This document shows, piece by piece, positions 1 through 6,187 of a stretch of 14,889 nucleotides of DNA (the first letter of the stretch is position 1; every line of letters begins with the position of its first letter). Under the pieces are notes generated by a model, which saw only the letters and a list, made by a program, of their open reading frames with translations, was not told the origin of the DNA and ran no database searches. Source of the stretch: Spirochaetales bacterium (GTDB taxonomy: Bacteria > Spirochaetota > Spirochaetia > Sphaerochaetales > Sphaerochaetaceae); assembly GCA_012800465.1 (NCBI GenBank), contig JAAZJI010000051.1, positions 1 through 14,889 of the forward strand. The letters are read 5' to 3'. The position numbers were made by a program, and so were the translations under genes.

Positions 1-242
1 CCGCGCAAGATGATCGGATGAAAACGCTTGTCGAGTTTTGCTCAATACCTCGGTCAAGAGATGAAATGCAGGCATCCATAGGGATTGAGCATCGTGAATA
101 CTTCAGGAAAGCATTCCTTAAACCACTACTTGAATCGGGGAGATTGCAGATGACCCAACCTGATAAACCAAATAGCCCCAATCAAAAATATGTCGCTGCT
201 GAAGCCCACGTTCCGCACCCTGATATGACAAATAACCACTGA
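1..242 (+). CDS. C-terminal fragment of a winged-helix protein (Fic / RecG-like ATP-binding family tail), cut by the window edge
   Basis: The reading frame is open to the left edge (first complete codon at position 3) and stops at 240-242, so only about the last 79 residues are visible. The stretch LVEFCSIPRSRDEM, then HREYFRK, then LLESGRLQMTQPDKPNSPNQ resembles the small winged-helix domain that ends many Fic-family proteins and RecG-like ATP-binding (AlbA_2) regulators. I recognise this from the motif pattern only. The N-terminal part, which would decide between Fic AMP-transferase and AlbA_2 protein, lies outside the window. The tail after QKYV runs on about 14 residues, longer than I would expect. 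Base composition is clearly AT-richer than the genes to the right, hinting at recent acquisition. The ATG at 18 is internal, not the real start. Confidence 0.6.
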   Translation, partial: AQDDRMKTLVEFCSIPRSRDEMQASIGIEHREYFRKAFLKPLLESGRLQMTQPDKPNSPNQKYVAAEAHVPHPDMTNNH

Positions 243-605
243 ATGAGGTATGCAGATGCTTGATGGCGCCGGTCGCGACGGACTTCCCGAAAAAGATGGT
301 CGACCGGGCCTGGAACGGGCTTTCGCAAGACGTTCACGAATGCATCCTACCGGCGGTTTTTCGTCGATGCCGGCTACCCTGATGCCACATACATCCTGAT
401 AGAGGGATTCATTCCCTGCCTGATCGCCGTGATCGGGAAGAAAGGATCTGATGAGCATGATGCTGACGTCTGTCCATCGTGCATCCGGAATTGATCGGAT
501 CGCGTCAAGGGAGTACTTTCTTTGTGAAGTTTCCGTGAAGTTCGCGACCATCCATTGACCTTCGGGCGTTTTGTGCGCACATTGAATATAGATTGGAGGT
601 GGATC
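243..605. other. 363-base stretch without a recognisable gene
   Basis: Short open frames exist on both strands, but none has a ribosome binding site, sensible composition or a recognisable motif. The best plus-strand frame runs from about 281 to the stop at 490-495 (containing FFVDAGYPDATYILIEGF) and matches no family I know. It could be debris of a decayed gene. No tRNA, terminator or clear repeat is visible. The last 50 bases should hold the promoter of the following gene: a TTGACC at 555-560 could be a -35 element, but no good -10 sits 17 bases downstream. Confidence 0.5.
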
Positions 606-1310
606 ATGCAGGAACAGAAAACGATGCATACCGCGATCGCCCGTGAGCGGACGATCCTGAAGAACGTATACCTATGGATGACCGCAGGCCTCGGGCTCAG
701 CGGCCTCGTCGCCTGGATCGTCGGAAGAAGCCCGGCGCTGCTGCGGGCGGTGGTCGGGAACCCCATGAGTTTTCTCATCCTGGTCATCGGCCAGTTCGCC
801 CTGGTCTTCTATCTGAGCGCCCGATTGGACCGGATGAGCGCTTCAAGCGCGATCGGAGCGTTTTTGGCGTATTCGGCGTTGAACGGCGCGATGCTCAGCA
901 CGATCTTCATCATCTATACCCAAGCCCTGATCTCCCGGGCGTTTTTCACCACTGCGCTGATGTTCGCCGGGATGAGTCTGTACGCGATGACCACGACCAG
1001 GGATCTGCACCGCTTCGGCACCTATCTGGTCATGGGGCTGTGGGGACTGATCATCGCAAGCGTGCTGAACCTGCTGTTCAGGTCCAGCGGCCTCGATTTC
1101 CTCATCTCGATCGCCGGGGTGGTCATCTTCCTCGGCCTCACCGCCTGGGACACCCAGAAGATCGTGGCGATGAACCACGCCTATGGCGACAGCGACGATT
1201 ACACCCTGGTCACCAAGCTCTCGATCATCGGGGCGTTGACCCTGTATCTGGATTTCGTCAACCTCTTTTTGTATGTTCTCCGCATCTTCGGCCGTTCAGA
1301 GCGGCGATGA
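606..1310 (+). CDS. Bax inhibitor-1 / YccA family integral membrane protein
   Basis: The protein has 234 residues from the ATG at 606, which follows a GGAGGT at 595-600 with a 5-base spacer. An upstream in-frame ATG at 555 has no such site and would add an unlikely charged leader. Seven hydrophobic segments can be placed at about 21-40, 53-71, 82-104, 111-128, 137-158, 165-181 and 209-227, as in the BI-1 fold. The family's acidic pair is present: Asp182 in the AWDTQ motif and Asp216 in LYLDFVNLFLYVLR. In characterised bacterial members (BsYetJ) such an Asp pair gates pH-dependent calcium leak. Other members, such as YccA, interact with the FtsH protease. Which role applies here cannot be told. 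The 3' end overlaps the convergent PHP gene by 53 bases. Confidence 0.9.
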   Translation: MQEQKTMHTAIARERTILKNVYLWMTAGLGLSGLVAWIVGRSPALLRAVVGNPMSFLILVIGQFALVFYLSARLDRMSASSAIGAFLAYSALNGAMLSTIFIIYTQALISRAFFTTALMFAGMSLYAMTTTRDLHRFGTYLVMGLWGLIIASVLNLLFRSSGLDFLISIAGVVIFLGLTAWDTQKIVAMNHAYGDSDDYTLVTKLSIIGALTLYLDFVNLFLYVLRIFGRSERR

Positions 1311-1977
1311 GGGCCCCGGCCGAACGATCAGACAGTTCCATCATACATGACCTGATGCCCACCTCTTCGAAGCGGTGGGCATCGCTTGCGGTGAGGACCG
1401 GATACCCCAGCTTCGCAAACTCGCTTCCCGGTCTGACCACCTCGATCGCCGAATAGGGCAGTTCGGGGAGGAACCCCAGATTGCTCAGCACGCCGTTGCT
1501 TCCCCGGTCGATGTGGGCGGGGATGGCGAGCGCTCCTTCGCTGAGGGCCTTGCCGATCACCTCTTCAAAGCTCAGGGTCGTGGCGAGGGCGAGCATCCGC
1601 CCCACTTCCGTCGTCTGGTCACCCTCTTCATCATAGACCAGCTGGCGCCCGAAGAGCTTTTCGTTGTTGGGATACCAAGGAAGATGTTCGTCGACCCAGG
1701 AACCGAAGGCGAGGGCGGGGTCGAGGTGTTCGAAGGAGACAAGGACATGCACCTCTTCGATCGTCGTCACCTCGATTCCGAAAAAGGGGACGAGGTCGAC
1801 GATCCGGCATGCTTCGGCGAACGCCTTCAGGTTCGCGGTGCTGTTGTGGTCGCTCAGGCCGAGGAAGTCGATCCCCTTCTCCTTGGCTTGGATCGCCAGC
1901 AGAAAGGGTGAGAGGTCATCCTCGGCGCACGGGGAAAGGGACGAGTGGTTGTGCAGGTCTATCCGGTAGAGCCCCAT
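1258..1977 (-). CDS. PHP-domain metal-dependent phosphoesterase
   Basis: The protein has 239 residues. It carries the ordered metal-binding motifs of a PHP domain: DLHNH near the N-terminus (His9, His11), SDHN (Asp43, His44), GIE (Glu69), a histidine in VHV (His77), PAHIDR (His155) and TASDAH (Asp199, His201). The family hydrolyses phosphoester bonds with a trinuclear metal centre; the substrate of this subgroup is not known to me. It is the last gene of a minus-strand operon, starting 3 bases after the DRTGG gene with no clear Shine-Dalgarno, so translation is probably coupled to that gene. PHP proteins of this length recur next to DRTGG and anti-sigma-type ATPase genes in anaerobes, often at [FeFe]-hydrogenase loci (from general knowledge). 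The last 18 codons lie antisense to the end of the Bax-inhibitor gene. Confidence 0.9.
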   Translation of the reverse strand: MGLYRIDLHNHSSLSPCAEDDLSPFLLAIQAKEKGIDFLGLSDHNSTANLKAFAEACRIVDLVPFFGIEVTTIEEVHVLVSFEHLDPALAFGSWVDEHLPWYPNNEKLFGRQLVYDEEGDQTTEVGRMLALATTLSFEEVIGKALSEGALAIPAHIDRGSNGVLSNLGFLPELPYSAIEVVRPGSEFAKLGYPVLTASDAHRFEEVGIRSCMMELSDRSAGALIAALNGRRCGEHTKRG

Positions 1978-1980
1978 CGC

Positions 1981-2307
1981 TCAGAGAAAGGGCGTGATCG
2001 CCAACGCGGTTCTGTAATGGTTTGCGGAACTTGAGAAGATTGAAATATCCTCACTTTCCGCCGCTTCGATCATATCCGCAGCGGGAATCCGATTGTTGCA
2101 GAGGACGATGACGCTGAGACCTAGAAGAGAGGCGACCGCAACCGTGTTCTTATGCCCCTGGATCGTAAGCAAGGCACTGTTTTCCTGAGCATTGGCCATC
2201 ACGTCACTGAGCAGGTCTCCACAGTAGATGTCCTTCACTGGTTGGTTTTCATCGGCGATATGATGGGCTTTCAGCCCCTCTACTCGGCTAAGATCCTTGA
2301 CGGTCAT
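1981..2307 (-). CDS. DRTGG-domain protein, single small domain
   Basis: The protein has 108 residues. The pattern VKDIYCGDLLSDVMANA, then LLTIQGHKNTVAVASLLGLSVIV and an acidic helix before SIFSSS, is characteristic of stand-alone DRTGG domains. These are found fused to CBS domains, phosphotransacetylases and cobyrinic acid synthase-like ATPases, and are thought to bind ligand or mediate assembly. No enzymatic residues are evident. The start overlaps the stop of the upstream CBS-ATPase gene by 4 bases (2304-2307), with AAGGAGG about 10 bases ahead of the ATG inside that gene. The two are therefore co-translated and probably made in fixed proportion. A partner role in a regulatory complex with the ATPase and the PHP protein is inferred from linkage only. 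Confidence 0.85.
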   Translation of the reverse strand: MTVKDLSRVEGLKAHHIADENQPVKDIYCGDLLSDVMANAQENSALLTIQGHKNTVAVASLLGLSVIVLCNNRIPAADMIEAAESEDISIFSSSANHYRTALAITPFL

Positions 2308-3233
2308 GAGCGCTCTTCCTCCTTCGGGATTAAATCAATGGTGCAGGAGACCGTGGTGCCGCGGACGTCGCTTTCGATATAGAACGTGTCGACGACGTTC
2401 TTCACGTTGGGCAGGCCCATTCCGGCGCCGAAGCCAAGCGACCGGATCCACTCGCTGGCGGTCGACCAGCCGGGGGTGAGCGCCCCGTCGATATCGCTGA
2501 TGCCCGGTCCGCGGTCCTGGGCGGTCAAGGTCAGAGTGGTGGGGGTGTACTCCGCCTTCAGGGTCCCTCCGTCGGAGTGGACCACCATGTTCATCTCCAG
2601 TTCATAGCTGGCGATCGCAGCTCGGCGAATGATCGCATTGTCGATTTTCGCTTCCTTCAGGCGTTTTTTGATCTGGGTGGAAGCGGATCCCGCATTTTCA
2701 AAGTCATTTTTGATGATCGGGTAGGTGTGCACTTCCCCGCTCATGTCGGCAGCGTGGGTTTGCACCTTCGCGAGCTTCTCCAGCCGTTCGACCTCCTTGT
2801 TGATCTCAACCAGGAGGACGGTGGTGATGTCCCGGTTGGTGACCATCCCCACCAGGTGCTTGTACTTGTTGAGAACGGGGAAGCGGTGGTAGCGATAACG
2901 GGAGAAGTAGTTGATCGCAAAGCTCACCGGCATCTCCTCGTCCAGCACGATGAGGTCCTGGCTCATGTGGTTCTGCGCGGGCTCTTCGATGTATCCGAGG
3001 TCGAGCGCCTTGATGATGTCGTCCATCGAGACGATGCCGACGAGGCGCTTGCCCATCACGATCGGAAGACCGGTGATCCGCTCCTCCCGCATGATCTCCT
3101 GGATTTTCCTCAAGGGGGTCTCCTTCGTCGCGGTGATGATGTTCGTCGACATCACGTCCTTGATCTTGAGCCGAAGGATCAGCTCGAGGATCACGCTTGA
3201 TGAGGTGAGGGTGTTGATCGGTATCTCTGACAT
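2304..3233 (-). CDS. CBS-pair protein fused to an RsbW-like anti-sigma ATPase domain
   Basis: The protein has 309 residues. Two CBS motifs occupy about 24-77 (KDVMSTNIITA ... LVGIVSMDDII) and 87-141 (NHMSQDLIVLDEEMPV ... LVGMVTNRDIT). A helical linker at 142-170 leads to a HATPase_c domain at about 171-303. Its N-box is Glu211/Asn215 (YELEMNMVVHS), the G1 box is DRGPGI at 240-245 and the G2 box is GFGAGMGL at 267-274, so the ATP site looks intact. CBS pairs usually bind adenine nucleotides. The ATPase type is that of RsbW/SpoIIAB serine kinases and of the small ATPases near hydrogenase genes. A kinase or switch tuned by nucleotide level is a reasonable inference, with unknown target. It is the first gene of the CBS-ATPase/DRTGG/PHP operon. 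Its ATG has no Shine-Dalgarno and lies 7 bases after a TATACT box. Confidence 0.9.
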   Translation of the reverse strand: MSEIPINTLTSSSVILELILRLKIKDVMSTNIITATKETPLRKIQEIMREERITGLPIVMGKRLVGIVSMDDIIKALDLGYIEEPAQNHMSQDLIVLDEEMPVSFAINYFSRYRYHRFPVLNKYKHLVGMVTNRDITTVLLVEINKEVERLEKLAKVQTHAADMSGEVHTYPIIKNDFENAGSASTQIKKRLKEAKIDNAIIRRAAIASYELEMNMVVHSDGGTLKAEYTPTTLTLTAQDRGPGISDIDGALTPGWSTASEWIRSLGFGAGMGLPNVKNVVDTFYIESDVRGTTVSCTIDLIPKEEERS

Positions 3234-3240
3234 TGGAAAC

Positions 3241-3246
3241 AGTATA
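3241..3246 (-). promoter_or_regulatory. -10 box of the CBS-ATPase operon
   Basis: TATACT on the minus strand (one mismatch from TATAAT) ends 7 bases before the ATG at 3233. I see no convincing -35 at the right distance. If used, transcription would start at or within a base or two of the ATG, giving a leaderless or nearly leaderless message. Confidence 0.4.
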
Positions 3247-3261
3247 CATCATCTGTGTACT
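3241..3261. promoter_or_regulatory. Imperfect palindrome, possible operator
   Basis: Two 8-base arms, AGTATACA and TGTGTACT, are mirror images with one mismatch, separated by TCATC. The left arm covers the -10 box of the CBS-ATPase operon, and the right arm covers where the -35 of the divergent pseudouridine synthase promoter would fall. This is a natural position for a dimeric repressor. No regulator is identified. Confidence 0.35.
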
Positions 3262-3274
3262 TTCGTGGGGAATT

Positions 3275-3283
3275 TGATATACT
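3275..3283 (+). promoter_or_regulatory. Extended -10 element for the rluA-like gene
   Basis: TGATATACT fits an extended -10 (TGn plus TATACT at 3278-3283). The start codon follows after 9 bases without a Shine-Dalgarno, so the message may be leaderless or nearly so. The region about 17 bases upstream (GTGTAC) is a poor -35, as is usual for extended -10 promoters. Confidence 0.4.
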
Positions 3284-3292
3284 TATTCCGGA

Positions 3293-4009
3293 ATGTTTGA
3301 AAAGACGGGCGTGAAGATCGCCTATGAAGATACCCATATCCTGGTGGTCGACAAGCCGGCGGGTCTGGCGACCGTACCCCTGAAGGACGATCCTCCCGAT
3401 GCACCGACCCTCCTGTCCGTCGTCGCCGCCGCGTATCCGGAAACCCTCACGGCGTTCGGACGGAACGGCTGGGAAGGGGGCGTGCTCCATCGGCTGGACA
3501 CGCCTACCAGCGGACTGGTCATCGTCGCCCGGACCCGATATGCGTTCGACGCCCTCATGATCGCCTCCCGGGCTGAACTGATCACGAAGGAGTACTGGCT
3601 AAGCTCGCATCTGCGGGCCAAGCCTCCGAAGGGCTTTCCCGCCTATCCCTATGAGGATCCGGCGCTCGCCGGAGGAAAGGAGGTCGTCATCGGTTCGCTG
3701 TTCAGGCCCTGGGGAGAAAAACGGCGGGAGGTCCGTCCGGTGCTCGGCGAATCGCCCCGCCATCTTCTGGAGAAGACCAGCGGGACGTGGTACATGACGA
3801 GGGTAGTCGCCCAGGGGTCGGGGGTGTTCCGGGCCCGGATCACCAACGGGTTCCGCCATCAGGTGCGGGTCCATCTGGCATGGAGCGGCCACCCGATCGA
3901 CGGGGATGACCGCTACGGCGGCAAGCCGGACGAGAAGCTCCGCCTCCGGGCGACCGCGGTGGAATTTCCCTTCGATGGAAGAACGATGGAAGTACGAGTG
4001 AAGGAGTGA
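3293..4009 (+). CDS. RluA-family RNA pseudouridine synthase, no S4 domain
   Basis: The protein has 238 residues. It isomerises specific uridines to pseudouridine in rRNA or tRNA; the target site cannot be read from sequence. The N-terminal strand ILVVDKPAGL (16-25) is the usual RluA opening. The catalytic motif HRLDTPTSGLVIVA (66-79) supplies the nucleophile Asp69, and TNGFRHQVRVHL (184-195) and HPIDGDDRYG (200-209) are the conserved C-terminal blocks. An N-terminal S4 RNA-binding domain is absent, so it resembles the short RluA/TruC-like branch. The middle section, 105-165, departs from the usual pattern and may contribute a different substrate contact. It is followed after 6 bases by the aminopeptidase gene, so the two are probably co-transcribed. 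Confidence 0.9.
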   Translation: MFEKTGVKIAYEDTHILVVDKPAGLATVPLKDDPPDAPTLLSVVAAAYPETLTAFGRNGWEGGVLHRLDTPTSGLVIVARTRYAFDALMIASRAELITKEYWLSSHLRAKPPKGFPAYPYEDPALAGGKEVVIGSLFRPWGEKRREVRPVLGESPRHLLEKTSGTWYMTRVVAQGSGVFRARITNGFRHQVRVHLAWSGHPIDGDDRYGGKPDEKLRLRATAVEFPFDGRTMEVRVKE

Positions 4010-4015
4010 GAAGAG

Positions 4016-5119
4016 ATGGCAGATCAACGACAGGTCCGATTGGCCAAGCTGCTGGTCGAATATTCGACCAAGGTGCAAAAAGACGAGAAGGTTCTGATCA
4101 ACGCGGTGGATGTTCCCACATCGATGGTCGAGGAGCTGGTCAAGGCGGTCTATGACGCGGGCGGGTTCCCGATCGTCAACCTCTGGAACCAGCGGATCGA
4201 ACGGGCGGTCGTCGAAGGGGCGAGCGAGGCGTCGCTGAAGGCATGGGCGGATGTCGACATGTATCGGATGAACCGGATGGACGTGTTCATCGGGATTCGC
4301 GGAGTCGCCAACGTGCGCGAACTCGCCACGATTCCCGGCCAAAACAATCTCGCCTCCCTTCATTACTCCAAGCCGGTCCACATGGATATCCGGGTTCCCA
4401 AGACCCGGTGGGTCGTGCTCCGCTATCCCACCGAAGTCATGGCCCTGCAGGCGAACATGGGCACGCGGGAGTTCGAGGAGTTCTTCTACCGGGTGTGCAC
4501 CGATGTCGATTATCCAAAGATGGCGCAAGCGATGGGCGAGGCGAAGAAGTACCTCGATACCGTCGACAAGGTCCGGATCGTCGCCCCGGGCACGGATCTG
4601 CGCTTCAGCGTGAAGAACATCCCCTGGGTGCCGTGCGCCGGCGAGATGAACATCCCCGACGGGGAGATCTATACCGCCCCGGTCAAGGACTCGGTCAATG
4701 GCACGATCGCCTATAATACCCCGTCGACCAATGGCGGACACCTTTTCAGGGACGTCCGATTCACCTTCAAGGATGGAAAGATCGTCGAAGCGCACGCCGA
4801 TGACGACCGCTTGCTGAATGAGATCCTGGACCGGGACGAGGGAGCCCGGTACATCGGGGAGTTCGCCCTCGGCTGCAACCCGCAGATCCTCCGCCCGATG
4901 GACAACATCCTCTTCGACGAGAAGATCGCCGGCTCGTTCCACTTCACCCCGGGCAACGCCTACGAGGATGCCGACAACACCAACCGCTCGTCGGTGCATT
5001 GGGACCTGATCCAGATCCAGACTCCCGAGTACGGGGGCGGAGAGATCTACTTTGATGGAGTTTTGGTTCGCAAGGACGGCGTCTTCGTCGATGAACGGCT
5101 TGCGATGCTGAATCTCTAG
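4016..5119 (+). CDS. M29-family metallo-aminopeptidase (aminopeptidase T/S/II type)
   Basis: The protein has 367 residues, somewhat shorter than the roughly 410 of the well-known thermophilic members. It is a cytoplasmic two-metal exopeptidase that removes N-terminal residues from peptides. All expected metal and catalytic positions can be placed by spacing: Glu217 in PDGEIYTAP, Glu282 in YIGEFALG, His309 and Tyr316 in FHFTPGNAY, and His328/Asp330 in VHWD. The GEMNIPDGE block is diagnostic of M29. A good AAGGAG (4001-4006) lies 9 bases before the ATG and overlaps the end of the upstream synthase gene. The gene ends in a 4-base overlap with the convergent purU gene; the shared CTAG supplies both stop codons. 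No terminator is visible. Confidence 0.93.
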   Translation: MADQRQVRLAKLLVEYSTKVQKDEKVLINAVDVPTSMVEELVKAVYDAGGFPIVNLWNQRIERAVVEGASEASLKAWADVDMYRMNRMDVFIGIRGVANVRELATIPGQNNLASLHYSKPVHMDIRVPKTRWVVLRYPTEVMALQANMGTREFEEFFYRVCTDVDYPKMAQAMGEAKKYLDTVDKVRIVAPGTDLRFSVKNIPWVPCAGEMNIPDGEIYTAPVKDSVNGTIAYNTPSTNGGHLFRDVRFTFKDGKIVEAHADDDRLLNEILDRDEGARYIGEFALGCNPQILRPMDNILFDEKIAGSFHFTPGNAYEDADNTNRSSVHWDLIQIQTPEYGGGEIYFDGVLVRKDGVFVDERLAMLNL

Positions 5120-5979
5120 ACGATCGGACCGAAGACGATCGTCCGGTTCCTGTAGATGATGACCCGGCTTTCGAGATGCGCGCTCACCGCCTTGGTGAGC
5201 ACGCGCCGTTCCACGTCCTTGCCGAGGTTCTTCAAGCCGGAAGGGTCGAGCTCGTGGCTGACCCGGATCACGTCCTGTTCGATGATCGGTCCCCGGTCGA
5301 GCTCCTCGGTCGCATAGTGGGCGGTCGCCCCGATCATCTTCACCCCCCGTTCATACGCCTGAAGATAGGGGTTCGCCCCCTGGAACGCGGGGAGGAACGC
5401 ATGGTGGATGTTGATGATCCTTCCATGCCATGTATCGGTGAAGGAAGGGGAGAGGATCTGCATGTAGCGCGCCAGAACGACCAGGTCGATGTCGAAGCGG
5501 TCCAGGAGCCGAAGGATCTCCGCTTCCTGCTCCTCCCTGGTCTCCTTCGTCACGGGCAGGTGGTAGTAGGGAATCCGGAACTGGTCGGCCACGCTTTCCA
5601 GGTCGGGGTGGTTGCTGATGATCAGGGGGATGTCACAGAAGAGATCTCCTTCGCTGACGTGGAAGAGCAGGTCGTACAGGCAGTGGCTGGTCTTGCTGAC
5701 GAGAATCGCGACCCGGCTCCGGTAGTCGCCCCAGTGGCACCTCCAGGTGAGCCGATGTTCCTCGGCGAAACGGGCGAACCGCTTTTCCAGGTCGCTTCTC
5801 GTCGACGGCAGATCGGCGAGATCCAGCTCGATCCGCATGAAGTAGCGTCCTTCCCGGGCATCGGTGTGCTGCTGGCAGTGGAGGATGTTGAAGCCCAGGT
5901 CGCTGAAAAAGGTCGTCGTCGAGCTGAGGATCCCCCTGCGGTCCGCGCATTGGATCAGGAAGATGATCTTATTGTCCAT
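5116..5979 (-). CDS. purU: Formyltetrahydrofolate deformylase
   Basis: The protein has 287 residues from the ATG at 5979; a longer frame to 6060 would give an implausible basic leader. PurU hydrolyses 10-formyl-tetrahydrofolate to formate and tetrahydrofolate, balancing the one-carbon pool and feeding formate to purine synthesis or other uses. An N-terminal ACT domain (about 3-80, with CADRRGIL) precedes the formyltransferase domain, as in the family. Catalytic residues are Asn190 and His192 in INIHHAFLPAF and Asp228 in ATEELDRGPII; the GATAHY block is intact. The start lies inside the end of xseB (11-base overlap), so it is the third gene of xseA-xseB-purU and probably translationally coupled. 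The 3' end shares CTAG with the convergent aminopeptidase gene. Confidence 0.95.
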   Translation of the reverse strand: MDNKIIFLIQCADRRGILSSTTTFFSDLGFNILHCQQHTDAREGRYFMRIELDLADLPSTRSDLEKRFARFAEEHRLTWRCHWGDYRSRVAILVSKTSHCLYDLLFHVSEGDLFCDIPLIISNHPDLESVADQFRIPYYHLPVTKETREEQEAEILRLLDRFDIDLVVLARYMQILSPSFTDTWHGRIINIHHAFLPAFQGANPYLQAYERGVKMIGATAHYATEELDRGPIIEQDVIRVSHELDPSGLKNLGKDVERRVLTKAVSAHLESRVIIYRNRTIVFGPIV

Positions 5980-6187
5980 CGCTGAATTCCACCACTTCCA
6001 TCGAAGCCAGGGTCTCGCCGATCGCCTGCTCGACTTTCCCCTTCGCTTCCTCCAGCGCACGCTCCAATTCTTTCACCAACGCGACCCCTTCCTCGAAGAG
6101 GGCGATCGAATCCTCCAGCGAGGTGTGCTCATCCTGCAGTTTCCTGGTGATCGTCTCGATCTTCGCGATCTTTTCTTCAAAGCTCAT
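5969..6187 (-). CDS. xseB: Exodeoxyribonuclease VII small subunit
   Basis: The protein has 72 residues from the ATG at 6187 (MSFEEKIAKIETI), the usual length for XseB. GAGGAACAGG just upstream, inside xseA, acts as its ribosome binding site. A frame extending to 6220 is less likely. XseB is a small helical hairpin, several copies of which bind the coiled coil of XseA to form exonuclease VII. The conserved pattern LEDSIALFEEGVALVKELERALEEAKGKV is clear. It overlaps xseA by 11 bases and purU by 11 bases, implying tight coupling in the order A-B-purU. Confidence 0.95.
   Translation of the reverse strand: MSFEEKIAKIETITRKLQDEHTSLEDSIALFEEGVALVKELERALEEAKGKVEQAIGETLASMEVVEFSDGQ

Noticed and set aside
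281..495. Small plus-strand frame containing FFVDAGYPDATYILIEGF as a gene
   Set aside because: It has no start codon with a ribosome binding site, no recognised family and nothing to distinguish it from chance or gene debris.
126..629. Minus-strand open frame in the left region, with a stretch (IRSIPDARW) faintly like integrase N-termini
   Set aside because: It overlaps the Fic/RecG-like gene and the start of the Bax-inhibitor gene, and the resemblance is a few residues only without any catalytic motif.
3599..4999. Minus-strand open frame of 466 codons opposite the pseudouridine synthase and aminopeptidase
   Set aside because: It spans two well-supported genes on the other strand, has shadow-like composition, no ribosome binding site and no motif.
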